Assembly (NCBI RefSeq): GCF_003202235.1
Contig: NZ_MASU01000008.1
Span: 62,001-126,000 of the forward strand
Reading direction: 5' to 3'
DNA: 64,000 bases
Origin: Prauserella flavalba
GTDB taxonomy: Bacteria; Actinomycetota; Actinomycetes; Mycobacteriales; Pseudonocardiaceae
Shown here: positions 50,674 to 60,883 of the stretch, one piece after another
Position numbering within the stretch: position 1 is the stretch's first letter
Layout: each line of letters opens with the position of its first letter
Translations under genes and position numbers: made by a program
Notes under the pieces: generated by a model
What the model was told of the DNA's origin: nothing
The model's database searches: none
What the model saw: the letters and a program-made list of their open reading frames with translations, nothing else

Positions 50674-51291
50674 ATGACAACTGGTGAGCCGGTGCCGGCT
50701 GAGACGGCCCGGCACCGGCTCACCGTCGTTTCGGGACCATCCGGGGTCGGCAAGTCCAGCGTCGTCGGCGAGCTGCGGCGGCTGAACCCCGAGGTGTTTT
50801 TCAGTGTCTCGGTGACCACCCGCGCGCCCCGGCCCGGCGAGGTCGACGGCGAGCACTACCACTTCATCGACCGCGAGACCTTCGACGACATGGTCGCCAA
50901 GGGCGAGCTGCTGGAGCACGCGGAGTTCGCGGGCAACCGCTACGGCACGCCACGGGCGCCCGTGGAGGCCGCGCTGAACGCCGGACGGCCCGCCGTGCTG
51001 GAGATCGAGCTGCAGGGCGCGAGGCAGGTGCGGCAGGCGATGCCGGAGGCACAGCTCGTGATGCTCCTGCCGCCGTCGTGGGGCGTGCTCGTCGACCGGC
51101 TCACGGGCCGCGGCACCGAGCACGACGAGGCCGTGCGGGCCCGCCTGACGGAAGCGGAGCGTGAGCTCGCGGCCGCCGCGGAGTTCGACGAGCGGGTCGT
51201 GAACGACGACGTGCAGGTAGCCGCGCGCCGATTGCTAGACTTGGTAACCGGCGAAAACAAGTCTTTCGACGATTCGGAGCACAGTCAGTGA
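50674..51291 (+). CDS. gmk: guanylate kinase
   Basis: 205 residues. The P-loop is GPSGVGKSS, the GMP-binding segment is [22 protein letters not shown], and [16 protein letters not shown] follows. It converts GMP to GDP. The ATG at 50674 gives a 16-residue extension before the P-loop strand. It overlaps rpoZ by four bases (GTGA). Confidence 0.96.
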   Translation: MTTGEPVPAETARHRLTVVSGPSGVGKSSVVGELRRLNPEVFFSVSVTTRAPRPGEVDGEHYHFIDRETFDDMVAKGELLEHAEFAGNRYGTPRAPVEAALNAGRPAVLEIELQGARQVRQAMPEAQLVMLLPPSWGVLVDRLTGRGTEHDEAVRARLTEAERELAAAAEFDERVVNDDVQVAARRLLDLVTGENKSFDDSEHSQ

Positions 51292-51563
51292 CCTCGATTA
51301 CCCTGGGTCCTCAGAGCGAGCACCTCGAGGGCATCACCAATCCGCCCATCGACGACCTGCTCGAAAAGGTCAGCTCCAAGTACGCGCTGGTGATCTACTC
51401 GGCCAAGCGCGCCCGTCAGATCAACGACTACTACGCGCAGCTCGGTGAGGGCCTGCTTGAGTACGTCGGCCCGCTCGTCGAGCCGGGTCCCCGCGAGAAG
51501 CCGCTGTCGATCGCGCTCCGCGAGATCCACGCCGGTCTCCTCGAGCACACCGAAGGCGAGTAA
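51288..51563 (+). CDS. rpoZ: RNA polymerase omega subunit
   Basis: 91 residues with the omega signature: [31 protein letters not shown]-type sequence and [17 protein letters not shown]. Omega stabilises the beta' subunit. It overlaps gmk and lies 7 bases before coaBC. Confidence 0.96.
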   Translation: MTSITLGPQSEHLEGITNPPIDDLLEKVSSKYALVIYSAKRARQINDYYAQLGEGLLEYVGPLVEPGPREKPLSIALREIHAGLLEHTEGE

Positions 51564-51570
51564 CACCTCG

Positions 51571-52809
51571 GTGAGCTCGAAACCGCGGGTCGTCCTGGGC
51601 GTCGGCGGCGGTATCGCGGCCTACAAGGCGTGCGAGGTGCTCCGCGGGCTCACCGAGTCCGGGCACGACGTGCGCGTCGTGCCCACCGAGGCCGCGCTGA
51701 ACTTCGTCGGCGCGGCCACGTTCGAGGCGCTGTCCGGTCACCCCGTCCACACGGGGGTGTTCACCGAGGTGCCCGAGGTTCAGCACGTCCGCGTCGGCAA
51801 GGACGCGGACCTCGTGCTCGTCGTGCCGGCCACGGCCGACCTGCTCGCCAGGGCGGCCCACGGACTCGCCGACGACCTCCTCACCAACACCCTGCTCACG
51901 GCCCGCTGTCCCGTCGCGTTCTTCCCCGCGATGCACACGGAGATGTGGGAGCACCCCGCCACGCGCGACAACGTGGCGCTGCTGCGCTCACGCGGCGCGG
52001 TCGTCACCGAGCCCGACTCGGGACGGCTGACCGGCGCCGACACCGGCAAGGGCAGGCTCGCCGACCCGCGCGAGATCGTCGACGTCGCCCGTCTGCTGCT
52101 GGCCCGCTCCGACGCGCTGCCCCGCGATCTCGAGGGCCTGCGCGTCGTCGTGTCCGCGGGCGGCACCCGGGAGCCGCTCGACCCCGTCCGGCACCTCGGC
52201 AACCGTTCCTCGGGAAAGCAGGGCTACGCGCTCGCGCGGGTCGCCGCCCAGCGCGGCGCCGACGTCACGCTCGTCGCGGCGCACACCGAGGCACTGCCGG
52301 AGCCCGCCGGCGCCGAGGTCGTGCACGTCTCCACGGCGCGCCAGCTCGGCGCCGCCGTGGAGGAGGCGGCGAGCGCCGCCGACGTCGTCGTGATGGCCGC
52401 CGCCGTCGCCGACTTCCGGCCGGCGGACACCGCCGACCACAAGATCAAGAAGACCGAGCACAGCCCGGACCCGACGATCGCGCTGGTCCGCAACCCGGAC
52501 ATCCTCGCCGGGCTCGTCGAGGCCCGCAGGCCCGGCCAGGTGATCGTCGGCTTCGCCGCCGAGACCGGCGACGAGCAGGGCGGCGTGCTCGACCACGCGC
52601 GGGCCAAGCTCAAGCGCAAGGGATGCGACCTGCTGGTGGTCAACGCCGTCGGCGAGGGCAAGGCCTTCGAGATGGAGGAGAACACCGGCTGGCTGCTCGG
52701 CGCCGACGGCACCGAGCAGCGGATCCCGCTCGGGGCGAAGTCCCTGCTGGCGGCCACAGTGTGGGACGCGGTGACCGAGCTGGTGCGGCGCCGCGCCCAT
52801 CGCCAGTAG
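51571..52809 (+). CDS. coaBC: bifunctional phosphopantothenoylcysteine decarboxylase/phosphopantothenate--cysteine ligase
   Basis: 412 residues. The N-terminal CoaC flavoprotein domain starts [21 protein letters not shown] and has [15 protein letters not shown] with the catalytic substrate-binding motif (PAMN variant PAMH). The C-terminal CoaB domain has [27 protein letters not shown]-like sequence, the AAAVADFRP segment and KIKKTE. It makes 4'-phosphopantetheine in CoA synthesis. The GTG at 51571 gives the usual compact start. Confidence 0.95.
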   Translation: MSSKPRVVLGVGGGIAAYKACEVLRGLTESGHDVRVVPTEAALNFVGAATFEALSGHPVHTGVFTEVPEVQHVRVGKDADLVLVVPATADLLARAAHGLADDLLTNTLLTARCPVAFFPAMHTEMWEHPATRDNVALLRSRGAVVTEPDSGRLTGADTGKGRLADPREIVDVARLLLARSDALPRDLEGLRVVVSAGGTREPLDPVRHLGNRSSGKQGYALARVAAQRGADVTLVAAHTEALPEPAGAEVVHVSTARQLGAAVEEAASAADVVVMAAAVADFRPADTADHKIKKTEHSPDPTIALVRNPDILAGLVEARRPGQVIVGFAAETGDEQGGVLDHARAKLKRKGCDLLVVNAVGEGKAFEMEENTGWLLGADGTEQRIPLGAKSLLAATVWDAVTELVRRRAHRQ

Positions 52810-52864
52810 GCTCACACCGGGCGTTCGCCCACGTGCTGTTGTCGACCGAGGATGTGAGGACGTC

Positions 52865-54067
52865 GTGACCGCGTCGAACCGTAGGCTGTTCACGTCGGAG
52901 TCGGTGACCGAGGGTCACCCGGACAAGATCTGCGACGCGATCAGCGACTCCATCCTGGACGCCCTGCTGGCGAAGGACCCGCGCAGCCGGGTCGCCGTGG
53001 AGACCCTGATCACGACGGGCCAGGTGCACGTGGCCGGCGAGGTCACCACCGAGGCGTACGCGGACATCCCGACGATCGTGCGGGAGCGCATCCTCGACAT
53101 CGGCTACGACTCCTCCGCCAAGGGCTTCGACGGCAACTCGTGCGGCGTGAACGTGGCGATCGGCTCGCAGTCGCCGGACATCGCGCAGGGCGTGGACACG
53201 GCCTACGAGTCGCGGCTGGAGAACGCCCTCGACGACCTCGACAAGCAGGGCGCCGGCGACCAGGGCCTGATGTTCGGCTACGCGTGCTCGGACACACCGG
53301 AGCTGATGCCGCTGCCGATCGCGCTGGCCCACCGCCTCGCGCAGCGGCTGGCCGCGGTGCGCAAGGAGGGCGTGCTGCCCTACCTGCGGCCGGACGGCAA
53401 GACGCAGGTGACGATCGAGTACGCGGGCGAGCAGGCGGTGCGGCTGGACACCGTGGTGGTGTCGAGCCAGCACGCCGACGGGATCGACCTGGACAAGATG
53501 CTCGGCGTCGACGTGCGCGAGCACGTGGTGGCGCCGGTGCTGGCCGGGGTGGAGCTCGACTCGGCGGACGTGCGGCTGCTGGTGAACCCCACCGGCCGGT
53601 TCGTGGTCGGCGGTCCGATGGGTGATGCGGGCCTGACCGGCCGCAAGATCATCGTGGACACCTACGGCGGCATGGCGCGGCACGGTGGTGGCGCGTTCTC
53701 GGGCAAGGACCCGTCCAAGGTGGACCGCTCCGCGGCGTACGCGATGCGCTGGGTCGCCAAGAACGTGGTCGCCGCGGGCCTCGCGGGCCGCGTCGAGGTG
53801 CAGGTGGCCTACGCGATCGGCAAGGCGGCCCCGGTGGGCCTGTTCGTGGAGACCTTCGGCACCGAGCACGTCGACCCGCTGAAGATCCAGGCCGCCATCA
53901 CGGAGGTGTTCGACCTCCGCCCTGCGGCGATCATCCGCGACCTCGACCTGCTGCGCCCGATCTACGCCCAGACCTCGGCGTACGGGCACTTCGGCCGCCC
54001 CGAGCTGGACCTGCCGTGGGAGCGCACCGACCGCGCCGGTGCGCTCAGGAGCGCGGTGGGCGCCTGA
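52865..54067 (+). CDS. metK: S-adenosylmethionine synthase
   Basis: 400 residues. It opens [23 protein letters not shown] and has the ATP-binding [12 protein letters not shown] and the [18 protein letters not shown] glycine-rich signature. It makes SAM from methionine and ATP. TAGGCT at the coaBC end (52807-52812) could be a -10. No SAM riboswitch is seen in the 55-base leader. Confidence 0.97.
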   Translation: MTASNRRLFTSESVTEGHPDKICDAISDSILDALLAKDPRSRVAVETLITTGQVHVAGEVTTEAYADIPTIVRERILDIGYDSSAKGFDGNSCGVNVAIGSQSPDIAQGVDTAYESRLENALDDLDKQGAGDQGLMFGYACSDTPELMPLPIALAHRLAQRLAAVRKEGVLPYLRPDGKTQVTIEYAGEQAVRLDTVVVSSQHADGIDLDKMLGVDVREHVVAPVLAGVELDSADVRLLVNPTGRFVVGGPMGDAGLTGRKIIVDTYGGMARHGGGAFSGKDPSKVDRSAAYAMRWVAKNVVAAGLAGRVEVQVAYAIGKAAPVGLFVETFGTEHVDPLKIQAAITEVFDLRPAAIIRDLDLLRPIYAQTSAYGHFGRPELDLPWERTDRAGALRSAVGA

Positions 54068-54124
54068 CCCGGTGCCCGCCCCGGTGGTGGGCTACCGACG
54101 GGTTTCCCTTAGGCTCCCGATCTC

Positions 54125-55234
54125 GTGGTGGACACTCAGGACGTCGCGGCGTCGCGCAGGGCCGGGGAGCAGGCCGCCGGGGCGGCGAAGCCCACGAGCA
54201 CACGGCACATCAGCTGGGACGCCATCCGCGTCCTGGGCATCGTGGCGGTGCTGGCCTTCCACGCGACGTTCCTCGCGCCGCACACCCTGCCGGGCTTCGA
54301 CATGCCGCCGGGGCCGCTGCAGATGGACTTCCCGTTCGGCGCGTCCATCCTGATCGTCATCTCCGGCTACTTCGCCGCGATGACCATCGGCAGGGGAACC
54401 CCGCTGCGGTGGTGGTTGCGGCGGCTCGCCCGGCTGCTGCCCGCGTTCTGGGTGGCCGTCGTGGTGATCTTCCTGGTCAGCATCGTGCTGCACCCCGAGG
54501 GTTTCCCCCGGCCGTCCTACGGTGACCTGGTCGGCAACCTGGCGCTGGTGCACACGCTGCTGCCGTCGGTGGAGTATGTCGACCTGTCGCACTGGACCGT
54601 GCCCGTGCAGGTGTGCGGGTTCAGCGCGATCGCGCTGCTCGCCTGGAAGGGCAGGGTGCGGGGCCGCACCGCGACACTGGTGATGTGGGCGGTGCTGCTT
54701 ATCCCGCTCGCCGTGCGGTACGTGTTCATGCGGCCCGGCGAGGTCGCGCCGTGGGCGAGCATGATGATGGACGGCACCGGGCTCAACCGCGCTCACCTGC
54801 TGATCGCCGGCGTGGCGATCTACCGCTGGTCCAAGGGCCGGATGAGCTTCGCGCAGCTGTACTGCATGCTCGGCGTGGTGATCCTCGCGCACGACAAGCA
54901 CCCGCCGGACGGTGACTCGGTGATCGCGTTCGCCGTGGCGCTGGTGCTGATCTGCGTGGCCGCCTACCAGCCCGCGTGGGAGCTGCCCGTGCTCAGCCGG
55001 CTCGCGAAGCCCATCAGCTGGCTCGCCGGGATCTCCTACGGCGTGTACCTCATGCACTACGTGATCGGCACGATCGTCGCCAGGCACCTCGCCGACCTCG
55101 GCGTGCCGTGGTGGGGCTGGGTGCCGGCGTTCGTCGTCACCGCGATCCTGCTGGGCTGGGCGCTGACGCGGTGGGTCGAACAGCCCGTGTTCACCTTCCT
55201 CACCCGGCGGCTCGACGCCAGGCAGCCCCGCTGA
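54125..55234 (+). CDS. acyltransferase 3 family membrane protein
   Basis: 369 residues with about ten membrane segments. The family's conserved His is in WDAIRVLGIVAVLAFHATFL (about residue 54), followed by FPFGASILIVISGYFAAM, and the C-terminal part has SYGVYLMHYVIG. Such proteins O-acylate cell-surface glycans, lipids or antibiotics. The neighbours metK and priA give no substrate clue. The N-terminal 35 residues are a soluble Ala-rich extension. Confidence 0.88.
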   Translation: MVDTQDVAASRRAGEQAAGAAKPTSTRHISWDAIRVLGIVAVLAFHATFLAPHTLPGFDMPPGPLQMDFPFGASILIVISGYFAAMTIGRGTPLRWWLRRLARLLPAFWVAVVVIFLVSIVLHPEGFPRPSYGDLVGNLALVHTLLPSVEYVDLSHWTVPVQVCGFSAIALLAWKGRVRGRTATLVMWAVLLIPLAVRYVFMRPGEVAPWASMMMDGTGLNRAHLLIAGVAIYRWSKGRMSFAQLYCMLGVVILAHDKHPPDGDSVIAFAVALVLICVAAYQPAWELPVLSRLAKPISWLAGISYGVYLMHYVIGTIVARHLADLGVPWWGWVPAFVVTAILLGWALTRWVEQPVFTFLTRRLDARQPR

Positions 55235-55257
55235 GCCGCTCTGGTAGAGAAGACGGC

Positions 55258-57318
55258 GTGAGCCGTCCCGAGACCACCCCGCTGTGGGAGCTGCCGCAGC
55301 CCAAGCCCGGCAAGGGCAAGCGCGCGGCGGCCTCCCGCAAGGGCCGCCGGGAGCCCGCGGAGACCGCGCCGGTCGCGCGGGTGATCGTCGACGTCCCGCT
55401 CGCGCACCTCGACCGGACCTTCGACTACCACGTGCCGAAGGAGCTCGACGAGGCCGCCGTGCCCGGCTGCCGCGTGCGCGTGCGGTTCGCGGGCCAGCTC
55501 GTCGACGGCTTCCTGCTCGAGCGCGGCGACACCACCGAGCACCAGGGCAGGCTCGCGTTCCTGGAGCGCGTCACCTCCAGCGAGCGCGTGCTGCCGCCCG
55601 AGCTGGCGGCGCTGTGCCGGACGGTCGCCGAGCGCTACGGCGGCACGCTCATCGACGTGCTGCGGCTGGCCCTGCCGCCCCGGCACGCCAAGGCCGAGGC
55701 CGAACCGCCGCGCGAACCCGCGCCCGCGCCGGAGCCGCCCGACGTCGCGGGCTGGGGACGGTACCCCTGGGGGCCGGGGTTCACCGACGCGCTGAGTGCG
55801 GGCCGGGCCGCGCACGCCGTGTGGCAGGCGCTGCCGGGGGAGGACTGGCCCGCGCGGCTCGCGGAGCTGGCGGCCACCGTCGCCGCGCGGGGCCGGGGCG
55901 CCGTGCTGGTGGTGCCCGACCACCGCGATGTCGCCCGGCTGCGGGCCGCCTGTGCCGCGCTCGCCGGGGAGGACGCGGTCGTCGCGCTGTCGGCTGATCT
56001 CGGCCCGGCGGAGCGGTACCGCCGCTGGCTCGCGGTGCTGCGCGGCGCGGTGCGGATCGTGGTGGGCACGCGGGCCGCGATGTTCGCCCCGGTCGCCGAC
56101 CCGGGACTGTTCGTGGTGTGGGACGACGGCGACGACCTGCACGCCGACCCGCACATGCCGTATCCGCAGGTGCGGGATGTGCTGATCCTGCGGGCGCACG
56201 CGAGCAGGGCGTCGTTCCTCGCCGCCGGGTACGCCAGGACCGCGGAGGCGCAGCTGCTGCTGGAGTCCGGGTGGGCCCATCCGATCGTCGCCGCGCGCGA
56301 GGAGCTGCGGGCGTGCGCTCCGCGCGTGACACCCACGGGTGAGGACTTCGACGTCGCCCGCGACGAGGCGGCCCGCGCCGCGCGCCTGCCGGCCGTCGCG
56401 TTCGAGGCGGCCCGCGCGGGGCTGGCGGCGGGCGCGCCCGTGCTCGTGCAGGTGCCCCGGCGCGGCTACGTGCCGGGGCTGGCGTGCGGGCACTGCCGCT
56501 CGCCTGCCCGGTGCCGCCGGTGCGCGGGCCCGCTGATGCTGCCGGGCGGTGGCGAGGCCGGGGTGCCGCGGTGCCGGTGGTGCGGGGTCGCCGACGCGAG
56601 CTTCCGCTGCGCGGCCTGTGGCTCCGGCCGGTTGCGGGCCGTCGTGGTGGGCGCCAAGCGGACCGCGGAGGAGCTGGGCAGGGCGTTCCCCGGTGTGCCG
56701 GTGCGGACCTCGGGCGCCGGTGAGGTGCTCGCCGAGGTGCCCGGCGCGCCCGCGCTCGTGGTCGCGACGCCCGGCGCGGAGCCGGTGGCCGAGGGCGGCT
56801 ACGGCGCGGCGCTGCTGCTCGACGGGTGGGCGCTGCTGGGCAGGCAGGACCTGCGTGCCGCCGAGGAGACGCTGCGGCGGTGGATGACGGCGGCCGCGCT
56901 CGTGCGCCCGGCGAAGGAGGGCGGCCGGGTTGTGGTGGGCGCCGACGCCGGGATCGCGCCGGTGCAGGCGCTCGTGCGCTGGGACCCCGGCTGGCACGCG
57001 GAGCTGGAGCTGGCCGAGCGCAAGGAGCTGGGCTTCCCGCCCGCCGTGCGCATGGCGAGCTTCGAGGGCACGCCGGAGGCCGTCGCGGCGCTGCTCGACG
57101 AGATCAGCCTGCCCGAACAGGCGGAGGTGCTGGGCCCGGTGCCGGTGGGGGAGGTCGACGAGGACGGCCGCGCCGAGCGGGAACGGGCGCTCGTGCGGGT
57201 GCCGCGCGCCCAGGGCCGGGCGCTGGCCGCGGCGGCGCACGCCGTGAACGCGCTCCGCAACGCCCGCAAGGAAACCGATCCGGTCCGCATCCAGCTCGAC
57301 CCGCTGACCCTGATCTGA
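55258..57318 (+). CDS. priA: PriA-like primosomal protein N', helicase motifs lost
   Basis: 686 residues. The N-terminal DNA-binding domain (VIVDVPLAHLDRTFDYHVP and GCRVRVRFAGQLVDGFLL) and the zinc domain with four CxxC pairs (CGHC, CRRC, CRWC, CAAC) are intact, as is the C-terminal part (RKELGFPPAVRMASFEG). In the helicase core, the Walker A GxTGSGKT is missing and the DEAH box is replaced by VVWDDGDDL. This loss is a known trait of actinobacterial PriA; the protein probably keeps a fork-binding or primosome-scaffold role without helicase activity. GTG start, no overlap with neighbours. The downstream space holds a large repeat array. Confidence 0.93.
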   Translation: MSRPETTPLWELPQPKPGKGKRAAASRKGRREPAETAPVARVIVDVPLAHLDRTFDYHVPKELDEAAVPGCRVRVRFAGQLVDGFLLERGDTTEHQGRLAFLERVTSSERVLPPELAALCRTVAERYGGTLIDVLRLALPPRHAKAEAEPPREPAPAPEPPDVAGWGRYPWGPGFTDALSAGRAAHAVWQALPGEDWPARLAELAATVAARGRGAVLVVPDHRDVARLRAACAALAGEDAVVALSADLGPAERYRRWLAVLRGAVRIVVGTRAAMFAPVADPGLFVVWDDGDDLHADPHMPYPQVRDVLILRAHASRASFLAAGYARTAEAQLLLESGWAHPIVAAREELRACAPRVTPTGEDFDVARDEAARAARLPAVAFEAARAGLAAGAPVLVQVPRRGYVPGLACGHCRSPARCRRCAGPLMLPGGGEAGVPRCRWCGVADASFRCAACGSGRLRAVVVGAKRTAEELGRAFPGVPVRTSGAGEVLAEVPGAPALVVATPGAEPVAEGGYGAALLLDGWALLGRQDLRAAEETLRRWMTAAALVRPAKEGGRVVVGADAGIAPVQALVRWDPGWHAELELAERKELGFPPAVRMASFEGTPEAVAALLDEISLPEQAEVLGPVPVGEVDEDGRAERERALVRVPRAQGRALAAAAHAVNALRNARKETDPVRIQLDPLTLI

Positions 57319-57332
57319 TCGGGACCGCCGTT

Positions 57333-57602
57333 CGCGAGTCGTGCACTCGCGCTCGCGAGTCGTGCACTCCCGCTCGCGAGTCGTGCACTCCCGTTCGCGA
57401 GTCGTGCACTCCCGTTCGCGAGTCGTGCGCTCTCGACCGCGAGTCGTGCGCTCCAGCCTGCGAGTCCCCCGTTCCTGACCGCGAGTTGCCCGTTCCGGCA
57501 CCGCCGAGCGCTCGACTCGCGCGCCGGAACGCACAACTCGCAGTCCTGAGTGCACGACTCGGCGTCCTGAGTGCACGACTCGCGGGCGGGAGCGTACGAC
57601 TC
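57333..57602. repeat. array of 13 hairpin units in two opposing blocks
   Basis: Eight forward cores start at 57336, 57357, 57378, 57399, 57420, 57441, 57462 and 57483; five inverted cores start at 57506, 57527, 57548, 57569 and 57590. All steps within a block are exactly 21 bp. The commonest core is GAGTCGTGCACTC; units at 57462 and 57483 have diverged most. The blocks are inverted relative to each other, so the region can also fold into one long stem. It lies between priA and fmt and uses the same unit as 31618-31722. The region 57319-57706 holds no other gene apart from the short frame at its end. Confidence 0.9.
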
Positions 57603-57660
57603 GCGCGTGACGGTCATGCCTTCACAGCGGTCGGGCGCGGGCACGTGTGGGTGCGCGGCT

Positions 57661-57710
57661 TAGACTGGCCGGCGATGTTGTTCTCCCTCACCGCCCCGGA
57701 TCGCCGATGA
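57661..57710 (+). promoter_or_regulatory. fmt promoter -10 with an 11-codon leader frame
   Basis: TAGACT at 57661-57666 is a likely -10. An ATG at 57675, where transcription would start, opens the frame [11 protein letters not shown], whose TGA (57708-57710) overlaps the fmt ATG as ATGA. A leaderless short frame ending exactly at the fmt start could couple fmt translation to initiation on leaderless mRNA. There is no separate ribosome-binding site right before fmt other than weak GGA at 57697-57700. Confidence 0.4.
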
Positions 57711-58633
57711 GGCTCGTGTTCGCGGGCACCCCCGAGCCCGCCGTGCCGTCGCTGCGGGCACTGCTGGAATCCCCTCGCCACGAGGTGGTCGCCGTCGTCA
57801 CGCGCCCCGATGCCCCCGCGGGCCGGGGCCGCAGGCTCGTGCGCTCGCCCGTGGGCGCGCTCGCCGACGAGCACGGCATCGAGGTGCTCACGCCGCCGAA
57901 GGCGGGCGACCCGGAGTTCCTCGCGCGCCTGGCCGAGCTTGCTCCCGACGCGTGCCCCGTCGTCGCCTATGGCGCGCTGCTGCCCCAGCGGACGCTCGAC
58001 ATCCCGCGCCACGGCTGGGTCAACCTGCACTTCTCGCTGCTGCCCGCGTGGCGGGGCGCCGCGCCGGTGCAGGCCGCCATCCGGGCGGGCGACGAGATCA
58101 CCGGCGCGTCGACGTTCCGCATCGTCAGGGAGCTCGACGCGGGACCCGTCTACGGCGTGGTCACCGAGAAGATCGGCCGCACCGACACGGCGGGCGAGCT
58201 GCTCGGCAGGCTCGCCGTCTCCGGCGCCGCGCTGCTGGCCTCCACGATGGACGGCATCGAGGACGGCTCGCTGCGGGCCGTCGAACAGCCCTCGGACGGG
58301 GTCACGTACGCGCCCAAGGTGACCGTCGACGACGCGAAGGTGTCCTTCACCGACCCGGCCGCCGCGATCGACCGGCACATCCGCGCGGTGACACCAGACC
58401 CCGGCGCGTGGGCGCTGTTCCGCGGCGAGCGGTTCAAGCTCGGCCCCGTGTCGCCGGTCGAGGGACCCGAGCTGGCGCCGGGGGTGCTGCTGGCCGAGCG
58501 CAAGCGGGTGCTCGTCGGCACCGCGACGACACCGGTGCGGCTGGGCGAGGTCCAGGCACAGGGCAAGAAACGCATGGCGGCGGCCGACTGGGCGCGCGGC
58601 ACGAGGATCGACCACGAGGAGCGCCTGACATGA
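57707..58633 (+). CDS. fmt: methionyl-tRNA formyltransferase
   Basis: 308 residues. The N-terminal formyltransferase domain has [31 protein letters not shown] and the catalytic [20 protein letters not shown]. The C-terminal OB domain binds tRNA. It formylates initiator Met-tRNA. The stop overlaps rsmB by four bases (ATGA); fmt, rsmB and the next gene form a coupled set. Confidence 0.95.
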   Translation: MRLVFAGTPEPAVPSLRALLESPRHEVVAVVTRPDAPAGRGRRLVRSPVGALADEHGIEVLTPPKAGDPEFLARLAELAPDACPVVAYGALLPQRTLDIPRHGWVNLHFSLLPAWRGAAPVQAAIRAGDEITGASTFRIVRELDAGPVYGVVTEKIGRTDTAGELLGRLAVSGAALLASTMDGIEDGSLRAVEQPSDGVTYAPKVTVDDAKVSFTDPAAAIDRHIRAVTPDPGAWALFRGERFKLGPVSPVEGPELAPGVLLAERKRVLVGTATTPVRLGEVQAQGKKRMAAADWARGTRIDHEERLT

Positions 58634-60048
58634 ACACCGGCAGGCACCGCAAGCCGGACCGGAACCGGCGGCCCGCGCCGCGCAAGCACGGCCCGCGCAA
58701 ACCACCCGCGGAGGACCCGGCGCGGCAGGCCGCGTTCGACGCGCTGCGCGCGGTCAGCGAGCGCGACGCCTACGTGAACCTGGTCCTGCCCGAGCTGCTG
58801 CGCGAGCGCAGGATCACCGGCCGCGACGCCGCGCTCGCCACGGAGCTGACCTACGGCACCGCGCGGGCGCAGGGCCTGCTCGACGAGGTCATCACCGCGT
58901 GCCTCGACCGCGAACTGTCCAAGGTGGACACGGTGGTGCTCGACGCGCTGCGGCTCGGCGCGTACCAGCTGCTGCGCACCAGGATTCCCGCGCACGCTGC
59001 CGTCGCGTCCACAGTGGACCTGGTGCGTGAGGCCGCGGGCTCGCATGTCGGCGGGTTCGTCAACGCCGTGCTGCGCAAGGTGTCCGAGCAGGATGAGCAG
59101 GCCTGGGTCGAGCAGCTCTCGCCCGACCGCGAGAGCGACCCCATCGGCTACCTCGCGCTGCACACGGCACACCCGCGCTGGGTCGCGCGCTCGTTCGCGG
59201 AGGCCTTGGGCGACAAGGGTCCCGAGCTGGAGGCCGCGCTGCGCGCCGACGACGCGAGGCCCGCCGTGCATCTGCTCGCCAAGCCGGGCGAGATCAGCGC
59301 CGAGGAGCTGGCCGCCATCACCGGCGGCGACGAGGCACCCTACTCGCCCTACGGCGTGCACCTGCCCACCGGCACCGGTGACCTCGCCGAAGCGGAGCCG
59401 ATCCGCGAGCGCCTGGCGGTGGTGCAGGACGAGGGCAGCCAGCTCGTGGCGCTCGCCGCGGCCAACGCGCCCGTCGAGGGCGAGGACGTCCGCTGGCTCG
59501 ACCTGTGCGCGGGTCCCGGCGGCAAGGCCGTGCTGCTGGGCTCGCTGGCGGCCATCTCCGGTGCGACGGTCGACGCCGTGGAGGTGACGCCGCACCGCGC
59601 GAAGCTGGTCGAGCGGGCGGCCGAGGGCCTGCCCGTGACGGTGCACACCGTCGACGGCCGCGACCCCGGGCTGGAGGGCGGCTACGACCGCGTGCTGCTC
59701 GACGCGCCGTGCAGCGGGCTCGGCTCGCTGCGCAGGCGGCCCGAGTCGCGGTGGCGCCGCCGGCCCTCCGACGTGCCGGGCCTGACGAAGCTGCAGAGCG
59801 AGCTGCTCGCCTCGGCGTTCCGGCTCGTGCGGCCCGGCGGGATCGTGGCGTACGTGGTGTGCTCGCCGCACCTCGCCGAGACGGAGGGCGTGTTCGGCGA
59901 CGGCGTGCGCAGGGCGAAGGCCGAGGTGCTGGACGCACGGGAGTTCTTCCCCGGCGTCCCGGACCTGGGCGACGGGCCGTACGTGCAGTTGTGGCCGCAC
60001 CGCCACGGCACCGACGCCATGTTCTGCGCGCTCGCCAGGGCACGGTGA
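58630..60048 (+). CDS. rsmB: 16S rRNA m5C967 methyltransferase RsmB
   Basis: 472 residues. After a very basic N-terminal tail ([20 protein letters not shown]) comes a NusB-like RNA-binding domain ([40 protein letters not shown]), then the SAM-binding domain: motif [15 protein letters not shown], motif [22 protein letters not shown] with the release Cys, and motif VI around [16 protein letters not shown] with the catalytic Cys. It overlaps fmt and the next gene by four bases each. Confidence 0.94.
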   Translation: MNTGRHRKPDRNRRPAPRKHGPRKPPAEDPARQAAFDALRAVSERDAYVNLVLPELLRERRITGRDAALATELTYGTARAQGLLDEVITACLDRELSKVDTVVLDALRLGAYQLLRTRIPAHAAVASTVDLVREAAGSHVGGFVNAVLRKVSEQDEQAWVEQLSPDRESDPIGYLALHTAHPRWVARSFAEALGDKGPELEAALRADDARPAVHLLAKPGEISAEELAAITGGDEAPYSPYGVHLPTGTGDLAEAEPIRERLAVVQDEGSQLVALAAANAPVEGEDVRWLDLCAGPGGKAVLLGSLAAISGATVDAVEVTPHRAKLVERAAEGLPVTVHTVDGRDPGLEGGYDRVLLDAPCSGLGSLRRRPESRWRRRPSDVPGLTKLQSELLASAFRLVRPGGIVAYVVCSPHLAETEGVFGDGVRRAKAEVLDAREFFPGVPDLGDGPYVQLWPHRHGTDAMFCALARAR

Positions 60049-60545
60049 GCCGGGTACTGGGGCTGGTCGCCGCCTCGTGCGGCGGCGTGGAGACCCGGCT
60101 GTGCGCGGAGCTCGCCGGGCCCGCCGCCGAGCGGGGCTGGCGGCTGGCGGTCACGCTCACGCCCACGGCCGAGCGCTGGCTCGCCGCGAGCGGCGAGCTG
60201 GACCGGCTCAGGGAGCTCACCGACCTGGAGGTCCGCAGCCGCTCGCGGCTGCCGGGGGAGCCGCGCCCGCACCCCGATCCGGAGGTGTTCCTGTTCGCGC
60301 CGGCGACGGCGGGCTCGGTGGCGAAGCTCGCGCTGGGCATCGCCGACAACCAGGCGCTGACCGTGCTCGGTGACGCGCTGGGCGACCCGGCCGTGACGAT
60401 CGTGGTCGGCTACCAGGTGCGCGACACCCGCTCCGGCCATCCGGCCTGGCGGGGCCACCTCGACGCGCTCGTGTCCGCAGGTGTGCGCACCCACCGGCTG
60501 GACTGGGCGGGACCGTGGACGGACGTGCTCGACCTGCTGCCGTGA
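60045..60545 (+). CDS. flavoprotein-like protein (HFCD/phosphopantothenoylcysteine decarboxylase fold)
   Basis: 166 residues. It begins [21 protein letters not shown] and has [13 protein letters not shown] and [27 protein letters not shown], which follow the pattern of FMN-binding decarboxylases of the CoaC type (VVAPATANTxAKxAxGxxDN). No partner ligase domain is present. An oxidative decarboxylase role is possible; the substrate is unknown. It overlaps rsmB by four bases. Confidence 0.75.
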   Translation: MSRVLGLVAASCGGVETRLCAELAGPAAERGWRLAVTLTPTAERWLAASGELDRLRELTDLEVRSRSRLPGEPRPHPDPEVFLFAPATAGSVAKLALGIADNQALTVLGDALGDPAVTIVVGYQVRDTRSGHPAWRGHLDALVSAGVRTHRLDWAGPWTDVLDLLP

Positions 60546-60833
60546 ACGCGGGGCGCCGCAGCGGGCACTACCGGGTGCGAGACACCCTGACGGCGCGCAC
60601 GGCGGACCTTGGTTTCCGATCGTCGAGTCTCCGGCCACCTGGGCACGAGGGCGACGCCGTACGCGGTGCGGCCCGGTGCGCACGTCGGCGCCCAGCGCGC
60701 CGAGCGCCCCGACCAGCTGCTCTTCTGTCCACATCGGATGGATCCTGCCCGCCATGGCTGCCCGGCGCGGGCACGGTCCGCTCCCGTCGACCGCAGCGGG
60801 CAGCGGCCGGGCAACTGGGACGAAAACCCCGCG
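60546..60833. other. intergenic stretch, possibly a gene remnant
   Basis: No intact gene is recognised. On the minus strand a frame from the ATG at 60755 reads plausibly for about 30 residues ([20 protein letters not shown]) and then turns into composition-driven Arg/Pro sequence, which may be the remnant of a frameshifted gene or chance. The rest has no signature. Confidence 0.35.
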
Positions 60834-60876
60834 GAGGGGTGCGCACCCATCGGTGGCGTGCGCACCCCTCTACACT
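60834..60876 (+). promoter_or_regulatory. rpe promoter with a 13-bp inverted repeat
   Basis: GAGGGGTGCGCAC (60834-60846) and GTGCGCACCCCTC (60858-60870) are perfect complements around 11 bases. Each arm contains the self-complementary octamer GTGCGCAC (60839-60846 and 60858-60865). TACACT at 60871-60876 is a likely -10 for a near-leaderless mRNA starting at the rpe GTG (60884). The repeat covers the -35 region, so it is a plausible operator. Confidence 0.6.
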
Positions 60877-60883
60877 CGCGCGC

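Noticed and set aside
52810-52864. SAM riboswitch before metK
   Set aside because: Only 55 bases lie between coaBC and metK and no SAM riboswitch core is visible.
60640-60755. Minus-strand gene starting [17 protein letters not shown]
   Set aside because: Only about 30 residues look protein-like; the frame then continues through the opposing flavoprotein gene in composition-driven sequence. Kept only as a possible remnant.
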